From Mytilisepta virgata (lineage: Eukaryota > Mollusca > Bivalvia > Mytilida > Mytilidae): a stretch of 64,000 bases of DNA. How positions within the stretch are numbered: position 1 is the stretch's first letter; each line of letters begins with the position of its first letter. A program made the translations under genes and the position numbers. The notes below the pieces were generated by a model. The model did not search any database. It was given only the letters and a program-made list of their open reading frames with translations, and was not told the DNA's origin. The stretch spans positions 12,372,501 through 12,436,500 of the forward strand of contig CM051520.1 of assembly GCA_028015205.1 (NCBI GenBank), in the 5' to 3' direction. Below, one piece after another: positions 47,101 to 60,049 of this stretch.

Positions 47101-50100
47101 GCACCCGAAATTCAAGTCCAGTATATGAAAACATACCTTCTTCTTGTTGATGAGAAGCTATTTTCTTTGTAATTATATTTGTTACTAAAGTAAATGCGGA
47201 TGCCACATAAAACCGCCCTGGCTCAGCAATTATCCTGACAGTATTGTCCGGGAAATAATTGTCCAAAGACTGTTTAACCACCATTGCCATCTAAATATAA
47301 AACTTGGTTATAAAAAAAATAAAGTAATAATTTCACTTAAATATGTTAAATGTTCTTTGGTACTACATGTTCATAATACATGTATTTTGGAATTTTTGGT
47401 ATCAGCATATTCATTTTGAATGGATTGAGAGACGAGTTATATTAACTTACACAAATCCCACCTTATTTGGCAGCTGGGAGAGTGGCCATTTTAGTCTTGA
47501 ACTTGCAAAGGGTGTTACTCTCCCTTAATACTGTACACCATTTTGGCGGACTAGTATCGTTTACCTATCTTCTTCGCAAATTTTCGTCGACACAGGAACT
47601 TTTTGCTCAACGCTACACCTCTGATTCAGTTTTAAAAACTTATGTCTCTAGTACCGCAGCAGACAAAAATAAGTTTCAAAATGTGTGTTTCATGTATTTT
47701 ACAAGTTTCTTTAAAATGTTACTTATCATGTTTTGTGTTTTGTGTAACTTTGTCTCAACGCAGACCTACAATACCTGCAAATATTAGGAGTTTTCAGTAA
47801 TTTTTACACAATAGCTACTTGCCTCCTCAAAAGTGATATTCGACGAGATTTCCCCTGGAAATCCCCCTCCTATATCCAACAAATCCATATTTATTTCATT
47901 TTTCAGACCATATTCAAATAAACTGCTGGCTTGTGCGATGACTGTCTTAAAAACATTTGTGTCTTGACAGCAACTGCCAACATGAAAGCTAGAAATAAAT
48001 TAATAAATCGATTAAGCACTCATTCAGACTACGTATCAATCAGTCAATCAATTTCACTTAATCAGTCCACTGTTGAAAGCAATCTTCTAAAGCACAATGC
48101 AAGCAATATAATGCAGTTTTCTACCACATCCACCAATATAAACTGACCGCCACGATCCGCTAGATAGGTAAGAACACAACTGCGTAACGAAAATCCAAAA
48201 CACAAACAATACCAGCGAATACCAACGCTAATGTTACTTTCTCTAAACCTCGGTGCAATAAACGTATTTTGATCAATTTGAATAATCTTGCCACCTGACG
48301 GCAGAAAAACAAAAATATTTTAGATGCGGAATTTTTTCGTGTAAAACGGAGAGAAATATGCTTGTGAAATATTGTTTAATAAGATACTAGTAATACACCC
48401 CTGGATTGCACCGAATATGCACAAAGTGAATGAAAATATTTAAAACAATGATTTCTAAAAAATTTACATTATATTTGACCTACATGTAGTCATTGAACGT
48501 TCTAATATTTTCAGTTTTTCAAGAGAACTTATTTTTCTAAAGGAGATTTCCCATACGAATCAAGTCTGAGGTATAAAGTACTTCGTGGCTATTCGTTTAT
48601 GGGTCCATCTAGTGCTAACAGATTTTTTTGTCAGACTTCTTTAATACTGTAAAATTACTAATTCCTTTATAAGAAATATTTTTCCCGGAATTCTTTATAT
48701 TTTCGTTCTTCTCAGTCATTGTATTATCGGTGTGTGGTCATTATATATTATGCCAGTATTCTCTACACAAAAACTCTCCTCAACTCCCGGTCACCCATCC
48801 CCTTCCCTGGACTGAAGATTTGAGTTTAGCTAAATAAATAATTTACAATACCTAACTCCCACCACTTTTAACTTCAGGTTTTTCGCTACTTTTATCAGAT
48901 GGAAGGCTTGGTCCAAAGAACATCCAAATTTAACTCCAAGTTTATAGAACTCGTCATGTCTTGTGGGTGGTTTTATCCTTATAACCAATCTGTAAATGTA
49001 TAAAAAATAAATATGTATACATGCTTTCTGGAATTCTTCATATACACAATCGTTTTCTCGCAAATATTTTAATTTCAATCAATATTTGTACACGATATTT
49101 ATGAAACACTTTCTCTTTTCAAATTTTGATAGCAACAAATAAGTCTGAATATGGAAAACTTTATTAATGGCTATGTGTAATTTTAGATACATACAAATAA
49201 TTTGTTACCTCGCAGATGGATAATAAGATTTAATCTTGTGGAGTTCGTCCTCGCAGTCAAAAGTCATCATGGATACATTTTTCTCAGCAGCAAATTTTAA
49301 GAAGGATACCGGCTTACAAGGGTTAGCAAATATTATTCGAGATGGACCAACGCCTAAATCCAATACCTTTTGAATTTCTGCCTAAAATAGAATATTCGGT
49401 AATGAATTTCTCATTTGGTCACAAATTAAAACATAGTTTCCAATACATTTTTTTAATTGTTTTTTTTTCGCGTGGAGAGTGAGATCATCGGGTTAGAGTC
49501 CACATACATTTTGTATCCTTATTTAGCTGAACTTTAGTGTTTCATATTTATATACATGATATAGCCAATGAGATTCCTCAACACGTGTCCTACAGGTAGA
49601 CAATATGTCGCTTTAATTCTGTCTGCATCAAGTCATACTATTATTTTTTAGTTTGTGTTATAGTTTGAACAAAGGTATGATGTTGTTCTGTGGTTGTTGT
49701 ATCATTGTTGATCTATGTTATCTTCCTTCTTACAATTATAGCATTCACGTTTATCATGTTTATAGAGGGCATCTAAATATGTACAAAAACATTTTTAATA
49801 TAAAAAAGTTTACCTTGCTAGCGCAATCAAACGAGAGACCCATATCTGCCATGAATTTAAGCACCATTGATAAATCGTTACATTTAACAGCTAAAATAAG
49901 ACAAAATTAAAACATATAGAAAAAATCACTATCATGGATATTTCAGTCTCGTTTAATACTGACAATTTTGTTTTGAAATCTTCAAATTCAGATAAAAATC
50001 AAAGATAACATGACTGACTAAAATCAAGAAATTTTGTCCTGTAAGCTATAAATCAAGACGGGTTAGTACTAGTTTATTTGAGTTGACAGAATTTTGTTAT

Positions 50101-51491
50101 TGACACAGTTTACTTGTACCGGTTGATTGTGATTAACTGCAAGGAATTACATGTATTTCGATACCAGCATGAAATGGATACTTTAATTTATATGCAATTG
50201 TTTGAATTTGCGAAAAATAAGGAGCATCTTGCGTTTTTATACTGCGTTCTTAGATGGTTTTGACTTCTCAGTAGCACTTTAATCTGCTCTTCTGTATTAT
50301 GTGCTATTGTTTCGACTTTCAATATTTTTGGTCGAAAGCAGAGCGGGCGAGTCGTAATTAGACAAAAGATGTATATATATGCATCAAAGTTGGTTTCAAG
50401 GAATGTTTAATCTTGTTATCTTGATTTCCTTTGCAAATTTGATGACGTAAACAGTTGGGAATATTAAGCATAAAAAAGAAGAAAGAATGTACCGGTACTG
50501 TTGTTCAGTCTTATGCGCCAAGTTCTACCGTGTAGGTCATTAAAGACCATTGTAAACTTTTTTATACATCCCTTCGTACTGAAGATGTATGTTATATATA
50601 ACAAACTTTGACAGTACTGTGTCCAAAAAACTTTTCACTTTTATTAGATCATGCTTTTGGGTTCCACGTGATCCTGACCAAATACGATTACTCGAAGATC
50701 TACTTGTGTCCTTGATAGAGAATCAAATGTTAAAATAATTTGAAAAAAAAATCTTGATTTGCATTGGCTACTCTCCCATTGGCAGAATCAGAATCAGAAT
50801 CTTTATTGGTCCAAAATCCAAAACACAAGGATTGTCACCAAAATATAACAAACAAGATCATTTGCATGATATACGGTTATAATGATTGATCTACATTTTG
50901 GAAGAATATCCATTAGATAAAAAAGATAATATGCATACAGTTAAAAACTTTGTTGTCCGCATTTTGAGATTTCAAACATTCCCCTGCACCGTTTGACCAT
51001 TATTCATGGTTCAAAGGTCATGTCGTAAATTATAAATTTCATACACAATGTTATACACTTTTGAAACTTTAAAATTATTGCCTCTCTTTGGTTTTCATGT
51101 TTATTTTAGTTATAATAATTGTAGTCATTGTGTCTTCCCCATTTCACGGGGGGGGGGGGGGGCATACTGTCTTTGTCCTGTCCGTCTTTCACGAAATTTC
51201 ATGAACATAAATTATGCTAAAGTTTACAGATGGATGTAATAAAACTTAACTGAATTGATGCATAGTTTAGTTTTGCAATACATATTTTTTTTGGGTCGGA
51301 TTGAATTTTGCGGTTTCCCCATACCAAAAACATGGACTTTGCCATTTTTGCATATGGGGAAGTTTGTGAATGCAGAATCTACCCCAGTTCAGACTGGAAT
51401 AGAATTAAACTTGACAGAATAAATGCATATCAGGTGTAGTTGTGCACTGTGTAATAATTGTTTGGGTAAAATGTTTTTTTTTTTTTTTTTT

Positions 51492-51523
<32 letters not shown>

Positions 51524-54500
51524 CCGTGCAAAAACACGGACTTTGCCATATTTACATATGCAGAATCTCCTACAGTTTAGACTGGAATGAAACGAAACTT
51601 GACAGAAGAATAGATGCATACCTGTTGTTGTTGTGCACTACGTATTTTTTGGGGGGATTGGTTTGATTTTTGGGGTTTCCCATACCGACATATGGACTTT
51701 GATGATATTTTTACATATGGACAAGTTTGTGCAAGACATAAAGGTTTTCCTGATTTGATTGGGTTTTTTTTGTTCTTTTTTTGGGGGGGTTTCCTAAACC
51801 AGAATATGGACTTTTCCATTACTATATACGGGGAAGTTTGTGAACACAAAATAATGCCGACGGGGAGACATATGCTTTTGTATCAAAAACAAACTTTAAT
51901 TGTTGTCTATTTTGCTGTCTTTTGGATGTAGTGTTGCATAAACTTGCTTTTGTATTTGTTGTTGATAATTACCGGTAAATTGTAAATTTATATAATAATA
52001 ATTACGTAGTTAAAAGCTTTAAATTAAAAGGTATTATAACTAATCTTACCGTAGAATGGTTCAACTCTTGGCAACCATTTGTTCCATAGTTTATTTTTGC
52101 GAACAATATCACCAAGGTCACATATAGAAAAAGCACCGTCTTCCTGCAGATCATTATATAAATATTATATAGAGGAACATTATATCATTTTCATTGTCGT
52201 TGATTATATATGCATGGGTTGTACCTTTACAATACAACTTGTACCTTTTACACTATATATTATTTTTTCATTCCACACTTTTTGATCATTTTGGCATTTG
52301 TTTATTATGTAAGATTTCCACATTATTGGCTTTGATCACTGCTGATAATACTTAAGTTGTTGAATGTTCGCATGTTTATTGTGTAAGATTTCCACATTAT
52401 TGGCTTTGATCACTGCTGATAATACTTAAGTTGTTGAATGTTCGCATGTTTATTGTGTAAGATTTCCACATTATTGGCTTTGATCACTGCTGATAATACT
52501 TAAGTTGTTGAATGTTCGCATGTTTATTGTGTAAGATTTCCACATTATTGGCTTTGATCACTGCTGATAATACTTAAGTTGTTGAATGTTTGCATGTTTA
52601 TTATGTAAGATTTCCACATTATTGGCTTTGATCACTGCTGATAATACTTAAGTTGTTGAATGTTTGCATGTTTATTATGTAAGATTTCCACATTATTGGC
52701 TTTGATCACTGCTGATAATACTTAAGTTGTTGAATGTTCGCATGTTTATTATGTAAGATTTCCACATTATTGGCTTTGATCACTGCTGATAATACTTAAG
52801 TTGTTGAATGTTCGCATGTTTATTGTGTAAGATTTCCACATTATTGGCTTTGATCACTGCTGATAATACTTAAGTTGTTGAATGTTCGCATGTTTATTGT
52901 GTAAGATTTCCACATTATTGGCTTTGATCACTGCTGATAATACTTAAGTTGTTGAATGTTCGCATGTTTATTGTGTAAGATTTCCACATTATTGGCTTTG
53001 ATCACTGCTGATAATACTTAAGTTGTTGAATGTTTGCATGTTTATTATGTAAGATTTCCACATTATTGGCTTTGATCACTGCTGATAATACTTAAGTTGT
53101 TGAATGTTCGCATGTTTATTATGTAAGATTTCCACATTATTGGCTTTGATCACTGCTGATAATACTTAAGTTGTTGAATGTTTGTATGTTTATTATGTAA
53201 GATTTCCACATTATTGGCTTTGATCACTGCTGATAATACTTAAGTTGTTGAATGTTTGCATGTTTATTATGTAAGATTTCCACATTATTGGCTTTGATCA
53301 CTGCTGATAATACTTAAGTTGTTGAATGTTCGCATGTTTATTATGTAAGATTTCCACATTATTGGCTTTGATCACTGCTGATAATACTTAAGTTGTTGAA
53401 TGTTTGCATGTTTATTATGTAAGATTTCCACATTATTGGCTTTGATCACTGCTGATAATACTTAAGTTGTTGAATGTTTGCATGTTTATTATGTAAGATT
53501 TCCACATTATTGGCTTTGATCACTGCTGATAATACTTAAGTTGTTGAATGTTCGCATGTTTATTATGTAAGATTTCCACATTATTGGCTTTGATCACTGC
53601 TGATAATACTTAAGTTGTTGAATGTTCGCATGTTTATTATGTAAGATTTCCACATTATTGGCTTTGATCACTGCTGATAATACTTAAGTTGTTGAATGTT
53701 CGCATGTTTATTATGTAAGATTTCCACATTATTGGCTTTGATCACTGCTGATAATACTTAAGTTGTTGAATGTTCGCATGTTTATTATGTAAGATTTCCA
53801 CATTATTGGCTTTGATCACTGCTGATAATACTTAAGTTGTTGAATGTTCGCATGTTTATTGTGTAAGATTTCCTCATTATTGGCTTTGATCACTGCTGAT
53901 AATACTTAAGTTGTTGAATGTTCGCATGTTTATTGTGTAAGATTTCCACATTATTGGCTTTGATCACTGCTGATAATACTTAAGTTGTTGAATGTTCGCA
54001 TGTTTATTATGTAAGATTTCCACATTATTGGCTTTGATCACTGCTGATAATACTTAAGTTGTTGAATGTTCGCATGTTTATTATGTAAGATTTCCACATT
54101 ATTGGCTTTGATCACTGCTGATAATACTTAAGTTGTTGAATGTTCGCATGTTTATTATGTAAGATTTCCACATTATTGGCTTTGATCACTGCTGATAATA
54201 CTTAAGTTGTTGAATGTTTGCATGTTTATTATGTAAGATTTCCACATTATTGGCTTTGATCACTGCTGATAATACTTAAGTTGTTGAATGTTTGCATGTT
54301 TATTATGTAAGATTTCCACATTATTGGCTTTGATCACTGCTGATAATACTTAAGTTGTTGAATGTTCGCATGTTTATTATGTAAGATTTCCACATTATTG
54401 GCTTTGATCACTGCTGATAATACTTAAGTTGTTGAATGTTCGCATGTTTATTATGTAAGATTTCCACATTATTGGCTTGGCTTTGATCACTGCTGATAAT

Positions 54501-57500
54501 ACTTAAGTTGTTGAATGTTCGCATGTTTATTATGTAAGATTTCCACATTATTGGCTTTGATCACTGCTGATAATACTTAAGTTGTTGAATGTTCGCATGT
54601 TTATTATGTAAGATTTCCTCATTATTGGCTTTGATCACTGCTGATAATACTTAAGTTGTTGAATGTTCGCATGTTTATTATGTAAGATTTCCACATTATT
54701 GGCTTTGATCACTGCTGATAATACTTAAGTTGTTGAATGTTCGCATGTTTATTATGTAAGATTTCCACATTATTGGCTTTGATCACTGCTGATAATACTT
54801 AAGTTGTTGAATGTTCGCATGTTTATTATGTAAGATTTCCACATTATTGGCTTTGATCACTGCTGATAATACTTAAGTTGTTGAATGTTCGCATGTTTAT
54901 TATGTAAGATTTCCACATTATTGGCTTTGATCACTGCTGATAATACTTAAGTTGTTGAATGTTCGCATGTTTATTATGTAAGATTTCCACATTATTGGCT
55001 TTGATCACTGCTGATAATACTTAAGTTGTTGAATGTTCGCATGTTTATTATGTAAGATTTCCACATTATTGGCTTTGATCACTGCTGATAATACTTAAGT
55101 TGTTGAATGTTTGCATGTTTATTATGTAAGATTTCCACATTATTGGCTTTGATCACTGCTGATAATACTTAAGTTGTTGAATGTTCGCATGTTTATTATG
55201 TAAGATTTCCACATTATTGGCTTTGATCACTGCTGATAATACTTAAGTTGTTGAATGTTCGCATGTTTATTATGTAAGATTTCCACATTATTGGCTTTGA
55301 TCACTGCTGATAATACTTAAGTTGTTGAATGTTTGCATGTTTATTATGTAAGATTTCCACATTATTGGCTTTGATCACTGCTGATAATACTTAAGTTGTT
55401 GAATGTTCGCATGTTTATTATGTAAGATTTCCACATTATTGGCTTTGATCACTGCTGATAATACTTAAGTTGTTGAATGTTCGCATGTTTATTATGTAAG
55501 ATTTCCACATTATTGGCTTTGATCACTGCTGATAATACTTAAGTTGTTGAATGTTCGCATGTTTATTATGTAAGATTTCCACATTATTGGCTTTGATCAC
55601 TGCTGATAATACTTAAGTTGTTGAATGTTCGCATGTTTATTATGTAAGATTTCCTCATTATTGGCTTTGATCACTGCTGATAATACTTAAGTTGTTGAAT
55701 GTTCGCATGTTTATTATGTAAGATTTCCACATTATTGGCTTTGATCACTGCTGATAATACTTAAGTTGTTGAATGTTCGCATGTTTATTATGTAAGATTT
55801 CCACATTATTGGCTTTGATCACTGCTGATAATACTTAAGTTGTTGAATGTTCGCATGTTTATTGTGTAAGATTTCCACATTATTGGCTTTGATCACTGCT
55901 GATAATACTTAAGTTGTTGAATGTTCGCATGTTTATTATGTAAGATTTCCACATTATTGGCTTTGATCACTGCTGATAATACTTAATTTGTTGAATGTTC
56001 GCATGTTTATTGTGTAAGATTTCCACATTATTGGCTTTGATCACTGCTGATAATACTTAAGTTGTTGAATGTTTGCATGTTTATTATGTAAGATTTCCAC
56101 ATTATTGGCTTTGATCACTGCTGATAATACTTAAGTTGTTGAATGTTCGCATGTTTATTATGTAAGATTTCCACATTATTGGCTTTGATCACTGCTGATA
56201 ATACTTAAGTTGTTGAATGTTCGCATGTTTATTGTGTAAGATTTCCACATTATTGGCTTTGATCACTGCTGATAATACTTAATTTGTTGAATGTTCGCAT
56301 GTTTATTGTGTAAGATTTCCACATTATTGGCTTTGATCGCTGCTGATAATACTTAAGTTGTTGAATGTTCGCATGTTTATTGTGTAAGATTTCCACATTA
56401 TTGGCTTTGATCACTGCTGATAATACTTAAGTTGTTGAATGTTCGCATGTTTATTATGTAAGATTTCCACATTATTGGCTTTGATCACTGCTGATAATAC
56501 TTAAGTTGTTGAATGTTCGCATGTTTATTGTGTAAGATTTCCACATTATTGGCTTTGATCACTGCTGATAATACTTAAGTTGTTGAATGTTCCATAAAAT
56601 ACATCAAAGCTGGTATCTGAGAATGAGGAATGAGTTTTTAAACCTCGGAGTGAATGAGTGTTTATACCTCTAAGTGAATGAGTGTTTATATATCTGAGTG
56701 AATGAGTGTTTATACCTCTAAGTGAATGAGTGTTTATAGCTCTACGTGAAGGAGTGTTTATACCTCTGAGTGAATGAGTGTTTATACCTTTTAGTGAATG
56801 AGTGTTTTGACCTCCAATTGAATGAGTGTTTATACCTCTTAGTGAAGGAGTGTTTATACATCTGAGTGAATGAGTGTTATACCTCTAAGTTAATGAGTGT
56901 TTATACCTCTAAGTGAAGGAGTGTTTATACCTCTGAGTGAATGAGTGTTTTTACCTCCAATTGAATGAGTGTTTATACCTCTTAGTGAAGGAGTGTTTAT
57001 ACCTCTGAGTGAATGAGTGTTATACCTCTAAGTTAATGAGTGTTTATACCTCTAAGTCAATGAGGATTTATACCTCTGAGTGAATGAGTATTTATACCTT
57101 TAAGTGAATAAGGGTTTATACCTCTAAGTGAATGAGTGCTTATACCTCTAAGTGAACGAGTATTTATACCTCTAATTGAATGAGATTTATACCTCTGAAT
57201 GAATGCCTCTACGGGGAAACTCAGGTACAAAGTTCAAAGTTCAAAGGGCATATAAATCACAAATTACAACTGAATTAAAATTGTATAACACAACAAAGGA
57301 ATTAATGTTAAATAATAAGATATAATGTTGTAAAGAGTATAATAAAAATGATTCTGATTGTTTATACCTTTACTATGCCCAGCTGAACTCCAACATCACT
57401 CAAAGGGAGATAATTCCAATTGAATAATGCCGGTCTTCAACTGTGCTAGATATATGGAAATAATAAAATATACATACATATTATAGAACAATAAAACAAG

Positions 57501-58710
57501 CTAAATGGGAACAATGGGTGACTCACTGGTTTCTCTTATTTTAAAATTTTCATAGACAATATCACTTATAAATAATACAAGTTCTTTGTCCTCATTTATC
57601 ATGATAAAATTGAATTGTTCATTTAATTGTACTCTATTTCTAGAGTATGGGCACTAATTCTTAATCTAGTAAGATACTTTCTTTTATCATTATTAGTTAC
57701 CAGAGAAAGATAAGATTAAAATTTAAAGCAACTCTTAAAGGATGAAAATGTATCTAACTTTGAGCTGCCAGTAATCTTTAGTTTCCAATATTTTTTAAAA
57801 TGTAATTTGACAATTGATTTTATCTCTGATATATCAGGATTATTTATGTCAAAATTGAGGCCCTTAGAAATATTTAAGAGATTTGTAAACAATGAAGTTT
57901 TACCCATTTGGTGTAATTTTTTACACTCAGTTAGTGCATTACTTAACAATGAGTCTGGTTTCATATCATTAAGTCTATTAAAGTACTTAAATAAGTTCAA
58001 TATGATATCATCCAGGGTACCCAACTCAGTTGCTAGTATTCTTATATTGGCCTTGGCATTTACTTAATTCACATGATAAATGTTTTGGAAACATAGCTGC
58101 ATATCTCTTGTTCTTAGCCCTGTCTTTGTTTTTTATTTTAATTTTTTGTCTATTCTTATTTTTCGGTCGTTTTCATATTTTATTCTGCTCATTAACGCTT
58201 GATATATAGTTTCAGATTTTCCCATTGTCAGCCTTGACCGCCAGTGGTTATATACATGCAATGTGTATCAGAGGTTCTTTTTGTATTTGTCTCTTGTCTA
58301 CCGATGTTTTGTTTTGTGGAATACTGAATACGTGTAGTATTTTTATGTATATCCATGAGTTTATAAATCTGTAACCATAAATTCAAGTGTATAATGTTAC
58401 GACCCACTGACGCTCCAAAAATATCCTGCTATTTTTCACTCAAGAATAATGACAATAAAGATACATAGCCATTAGCAATTACTTATGACACCATATCAAG
58501 TAGTAAATATTTTCTGCGATACTAATTTCGATCACGAAATGCATTGTTTATTTTAACGATAAAAACCAATTGAAAACAATATTGTAATAAAATAAATACC
58601 TCATTTTCAAAACTATCTATTTTATCCTTTATTTTACACTGAATTGGACTCTGATCATCTGTTAGCTCAACCTCTACATTACTTTCCATTTTGTCAAAGC
58701 CTAAAGTCAT
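44169..58710 (-). CDS. ODC1: Ornithine decarboxylase
   Basis: PLP-dependent enzyme converting ornithine to putrescine, the first step of polyamine synthesis; cytosolic homodimer. Nine coding exons in transcript order: 58600-58710, 52050-52143, 49814-49890, 49209-49381, 48852-48989, 47823-47988, 47137-47290, 45330-45436, 44169-44423; total 1275 nt, 424 aa, phases consistent. Seen in sequence: AVKCN with PLP lysine K71; FDCASK (D90); [14 protein letters not shown] (H200); DIGGGFPG (G238-240); [11 protein letters not shown] (E276, R279); [11 protein letters not shown] (D318); WGPTCDG (C357, D358); GAYSF (Y386). These match human K69, D88, H197, G235-237, E274, R277, D332, C360, D361 and Y389, so it should be an active decarboxylase and not an antizyme inhibitor. 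It ends 38 residues after Y386, so the long PEST-like tail of mammalian ODC (461 aa) is missing. Start: the ATG at 58710 follows a spliced 5' UTR. Confidence 0.96.
45437..47136 (-). other. Decarboxylase intron, low-complexity tracts only
   Basis: Contains C-homopolymers at about 46762-46771 and 46968-46982; no recognisable gene or element otherwise. Confidence 0.6.
47821..47822 (-). other. Non-canonical GC donor of a GC-AG intron in the decarboxylase gene
   Basis: The exon 47823-47988 ends FEE and is followed on the minus strand by GCAAGT, a perfect GC-donor consensus (AG|GCAAGT). Joining there to the exon starting at 47290 gives [17 protein letters not shown], matching the family without a gap. 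The only nearby GT (four bases downstream) would shift the frame. Confidence 0.85.
47989..48851 (-). other. Decarboxylase intron with one dispersed repeat copy
   Basis: The segment 48395-48540 (ATTGCACCGAATATGCACAA...CAGTTTTTCAAGAGAAC) is related to 29680-29800. Nothing else recognised. Confidence 0.55.
50783..50870 (-). mobile_element. Possible LINE or SINE 3' tail
   Basis: The minus strand reads GGATTTTGGACCAATAAAG followed by an ATTCTG repeat (three copies), a microsatellite-like tail of the kind that ends many non-LTR elements. Short and truncated. Located in the decarboxylase intron between 49891 and 52049. Confidence 0.45.
51282..51860. repeat. Imperfect tandem repeat (four diverged units) with T28-G20 tract
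   Basis: GGACTTT(G/T)(C/A)... phrases with CATATG(G/C) recur near 51333, 51538, 51693 and 51808, and ACTGGAAT(A/G)(G/A)AA near 51390 and 51578. A run of 28 T then 20 G occupies 51474-51521; shorter T/G runs precede the other units. Confidence 0.75.
52301..56592. repeat. 74-bp satellite array, about 58 copies, in a decarboxylase intron
   Basis: Head-to-tail units of 74 bp with the core GATCACTGCTGATAATACTT and the phrase GCATGTTTATT(A/G)TGTAAG. Copies are nearly identical; variation is limited to a few sites: C/T in GTT(C/T)GCATG, A/G in ATT(A/G)TGT, A/T in TTCC(A/T)CAT, and G/T in TTAA(G/T)TTG. One copy near 54471-54482 has a 5-bp insertion. The array lies between the first and second coding exons and ends abruptly at 56592. 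Confidence 0.97.
56618..57211. repeat. 24-bp minisatellite, about 24 degenerate copies
   Basis: Units of the form GAATGAGTGTTTATACCTCT plus AAGT (23-24 bp), clearly more diverged than the neighbouring 74-bp array and unrelated to it in sequence. It starts 26 bp after the 74-bp array ends. Confidence 0.93.
57212..58599 (-). other. Upstream part of the first decarboxylase intron
   Basis: Between the 24-bp array and the first coding exon. Apart from the LINE remnant at 57716-58070 I see only A+T-rich sequence. Confidence 0.55.
57716..58070 (-). pseudogene. Remnant of a LINE reverse-transcriptase ORF, C-terminal end
   Basis: The minus-strand frame includes [38 protein letters not shown] and [20 protein letters not shown]. 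The pattern of an ELG motif, then K-Y-x-x-R-L, then SSKLxTYxxFK is what I recall from the extreme C-terminus of non-LTR retrotransposon polyproteins in animals. No catalytic reverse-transcriptase motif remains; the piece is short and lies in the decarboxylase intron in the same orientation as that gene. Family assignment is inference. Confidence 0.5.
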
Positions 58711-58742
58711 ATAAGGTGTCTCAGGATCGGAATCTTATTAAT
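58711..58742 (-). other. 5' UTR part of the first coding exon, with upstream acceptor
   Basis: Upstream of the decarboxylase ATG the minus strand reads CCTTTCAG then ATTAATAAGATTCCG, a good 3' splice site at 58743-58744. So at least one untranslated exon must lie further up. Minus-strand sequences resembling strong donors (CAG|GTAAG) occur near 58819, 59047, 60122, 63270 and 63420; which of them are used cannot be told. Confidence 0.5.
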
Positions 58743-60009
58743 CTGAAAGGCAATATATGAGATTGCATTATAGTACATGTGAGTAGTTAAGTCGGGTTTA
58801 TGTTGAAATAGTGCTTACCTGTGTTTGAAAAAAATCCGACTCAAATTAGAACATTTTTTACATCATGTTATTTTTAAATGTTATTACCACTATAAATAAA
58901 AATATACGCAAATTTCAAATGTATGTCCTGAAGTGATATGTCATGTTTTTTTTATAATCTTAGTTAATTAGTTTAAAAAATAATGTTTTATTTTCACTGA
59001 ATATAGGAAGATTCATAATTGTGTCAAAAATGTATGTCTTACTTACCACGTTATGCTTGCCTACTGATATCGCTTGCAGAGAGAAATGATCGTGACAGTT
59101 GTATGGTCTATTTACTGACTTTATACAATTGAAAAGTTTAAAAACTAAACGATAAATTACACCCGTTGATGTAATAACTTAGCAGGGTATGCTTTCATGA
59201 TGAATTTGACAATGTGATGAGTTCATCTTACGAACATACAAATTAGATTTCAACTATCTATTATTATGTGAACAATATTGCTCTCTAATTGTGTCAAAAT
59301 GAAGAATGAAGAGACATTTGACAATTTTTGGCCAGGTGGTAATCGAAATGACTGATGGCTTGGTAAATTTAAAAATAAGCAAACATCAATATTAGGAAGG
59401 TGACCTCTTGGCTTAGCTAAAGTTATATAAACTAAACACCAAACGAACAATAAGTAAAAACAACCAAGAAAAAAAAACTGGTAAAAGACAAACGGATCAC
59501 ATTCATTGAATCGGAACAACTCTTTCTCATCACAAAAAACTAAACATAAAAATATGACATAATAATCATTATTCAACATAAAAAAATGGATGATATATTA
59601 ATTCAGGTACATGTAGATAAAAAAATAAACTTGTAAAACATAACTATGTAAGTAAACAATACAAAGCAAAACATTGTTTATAAATTATTGACTCAAATTT
59701 CTTGAATACACGTGACAAAATTTCAAATTGATTCTATAGATATCGTTATATTATTACATAAAACATCTAACATTTCACTGACATCAACCTTGAAATATTC
59801 ATTTCAATCGTGTTATATATATATACATATTTAAATGTAAGGCAATTTACCAGTTCATGTATATAAAAAAGGTTCAAATTCGTAACGCCTTTTCCATGAT
59901 AACTGAACGTTTGTAAGATATACATCAGTTACAAATATATATATATAACTCGAAAAGGGATATTTTCAAAATCAGAAAAGTTTCTGATAAAGTAAAGATT
60001 ATCAAAAAC

Positions 60010-60011
<2 letters not shown>

Positions 60012-60046
<35 letters not shown>
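60012..60046. repeat. AT microsatellite
   Basis: About 17 uninterrupted AT dinucleotides; a shorter one lies at 59936-59946. Confidence 0.95.

Positions 60047-60049
<3 letters not shown>

Noticed and set aside
47819..47823. Canonical GT donor (AA|GTAGCT) for the exon ending near 47823.
   Set aside because: Would add four bases and break the frame; the GC donor gives an exact family match.
52301..56592. CRISPR-like array.
   Set aside because: Units abut directly with no unique spacers, and the setting is an animal intron; it is a satellite.
58522..58599. Extension of the first decarboxylase exon past 58600.
   Set aside because: A good GT donor at 58599-58598 and perfect in-phase joining to 52143 show that the extension is intron.
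59250..59579. 109-codon minus-strand frame with hydrophobic stretches.
   Set aside because: Composition reflects T-rich sequence; no start context or similarity, and it lies in non-coding upstream DNA.
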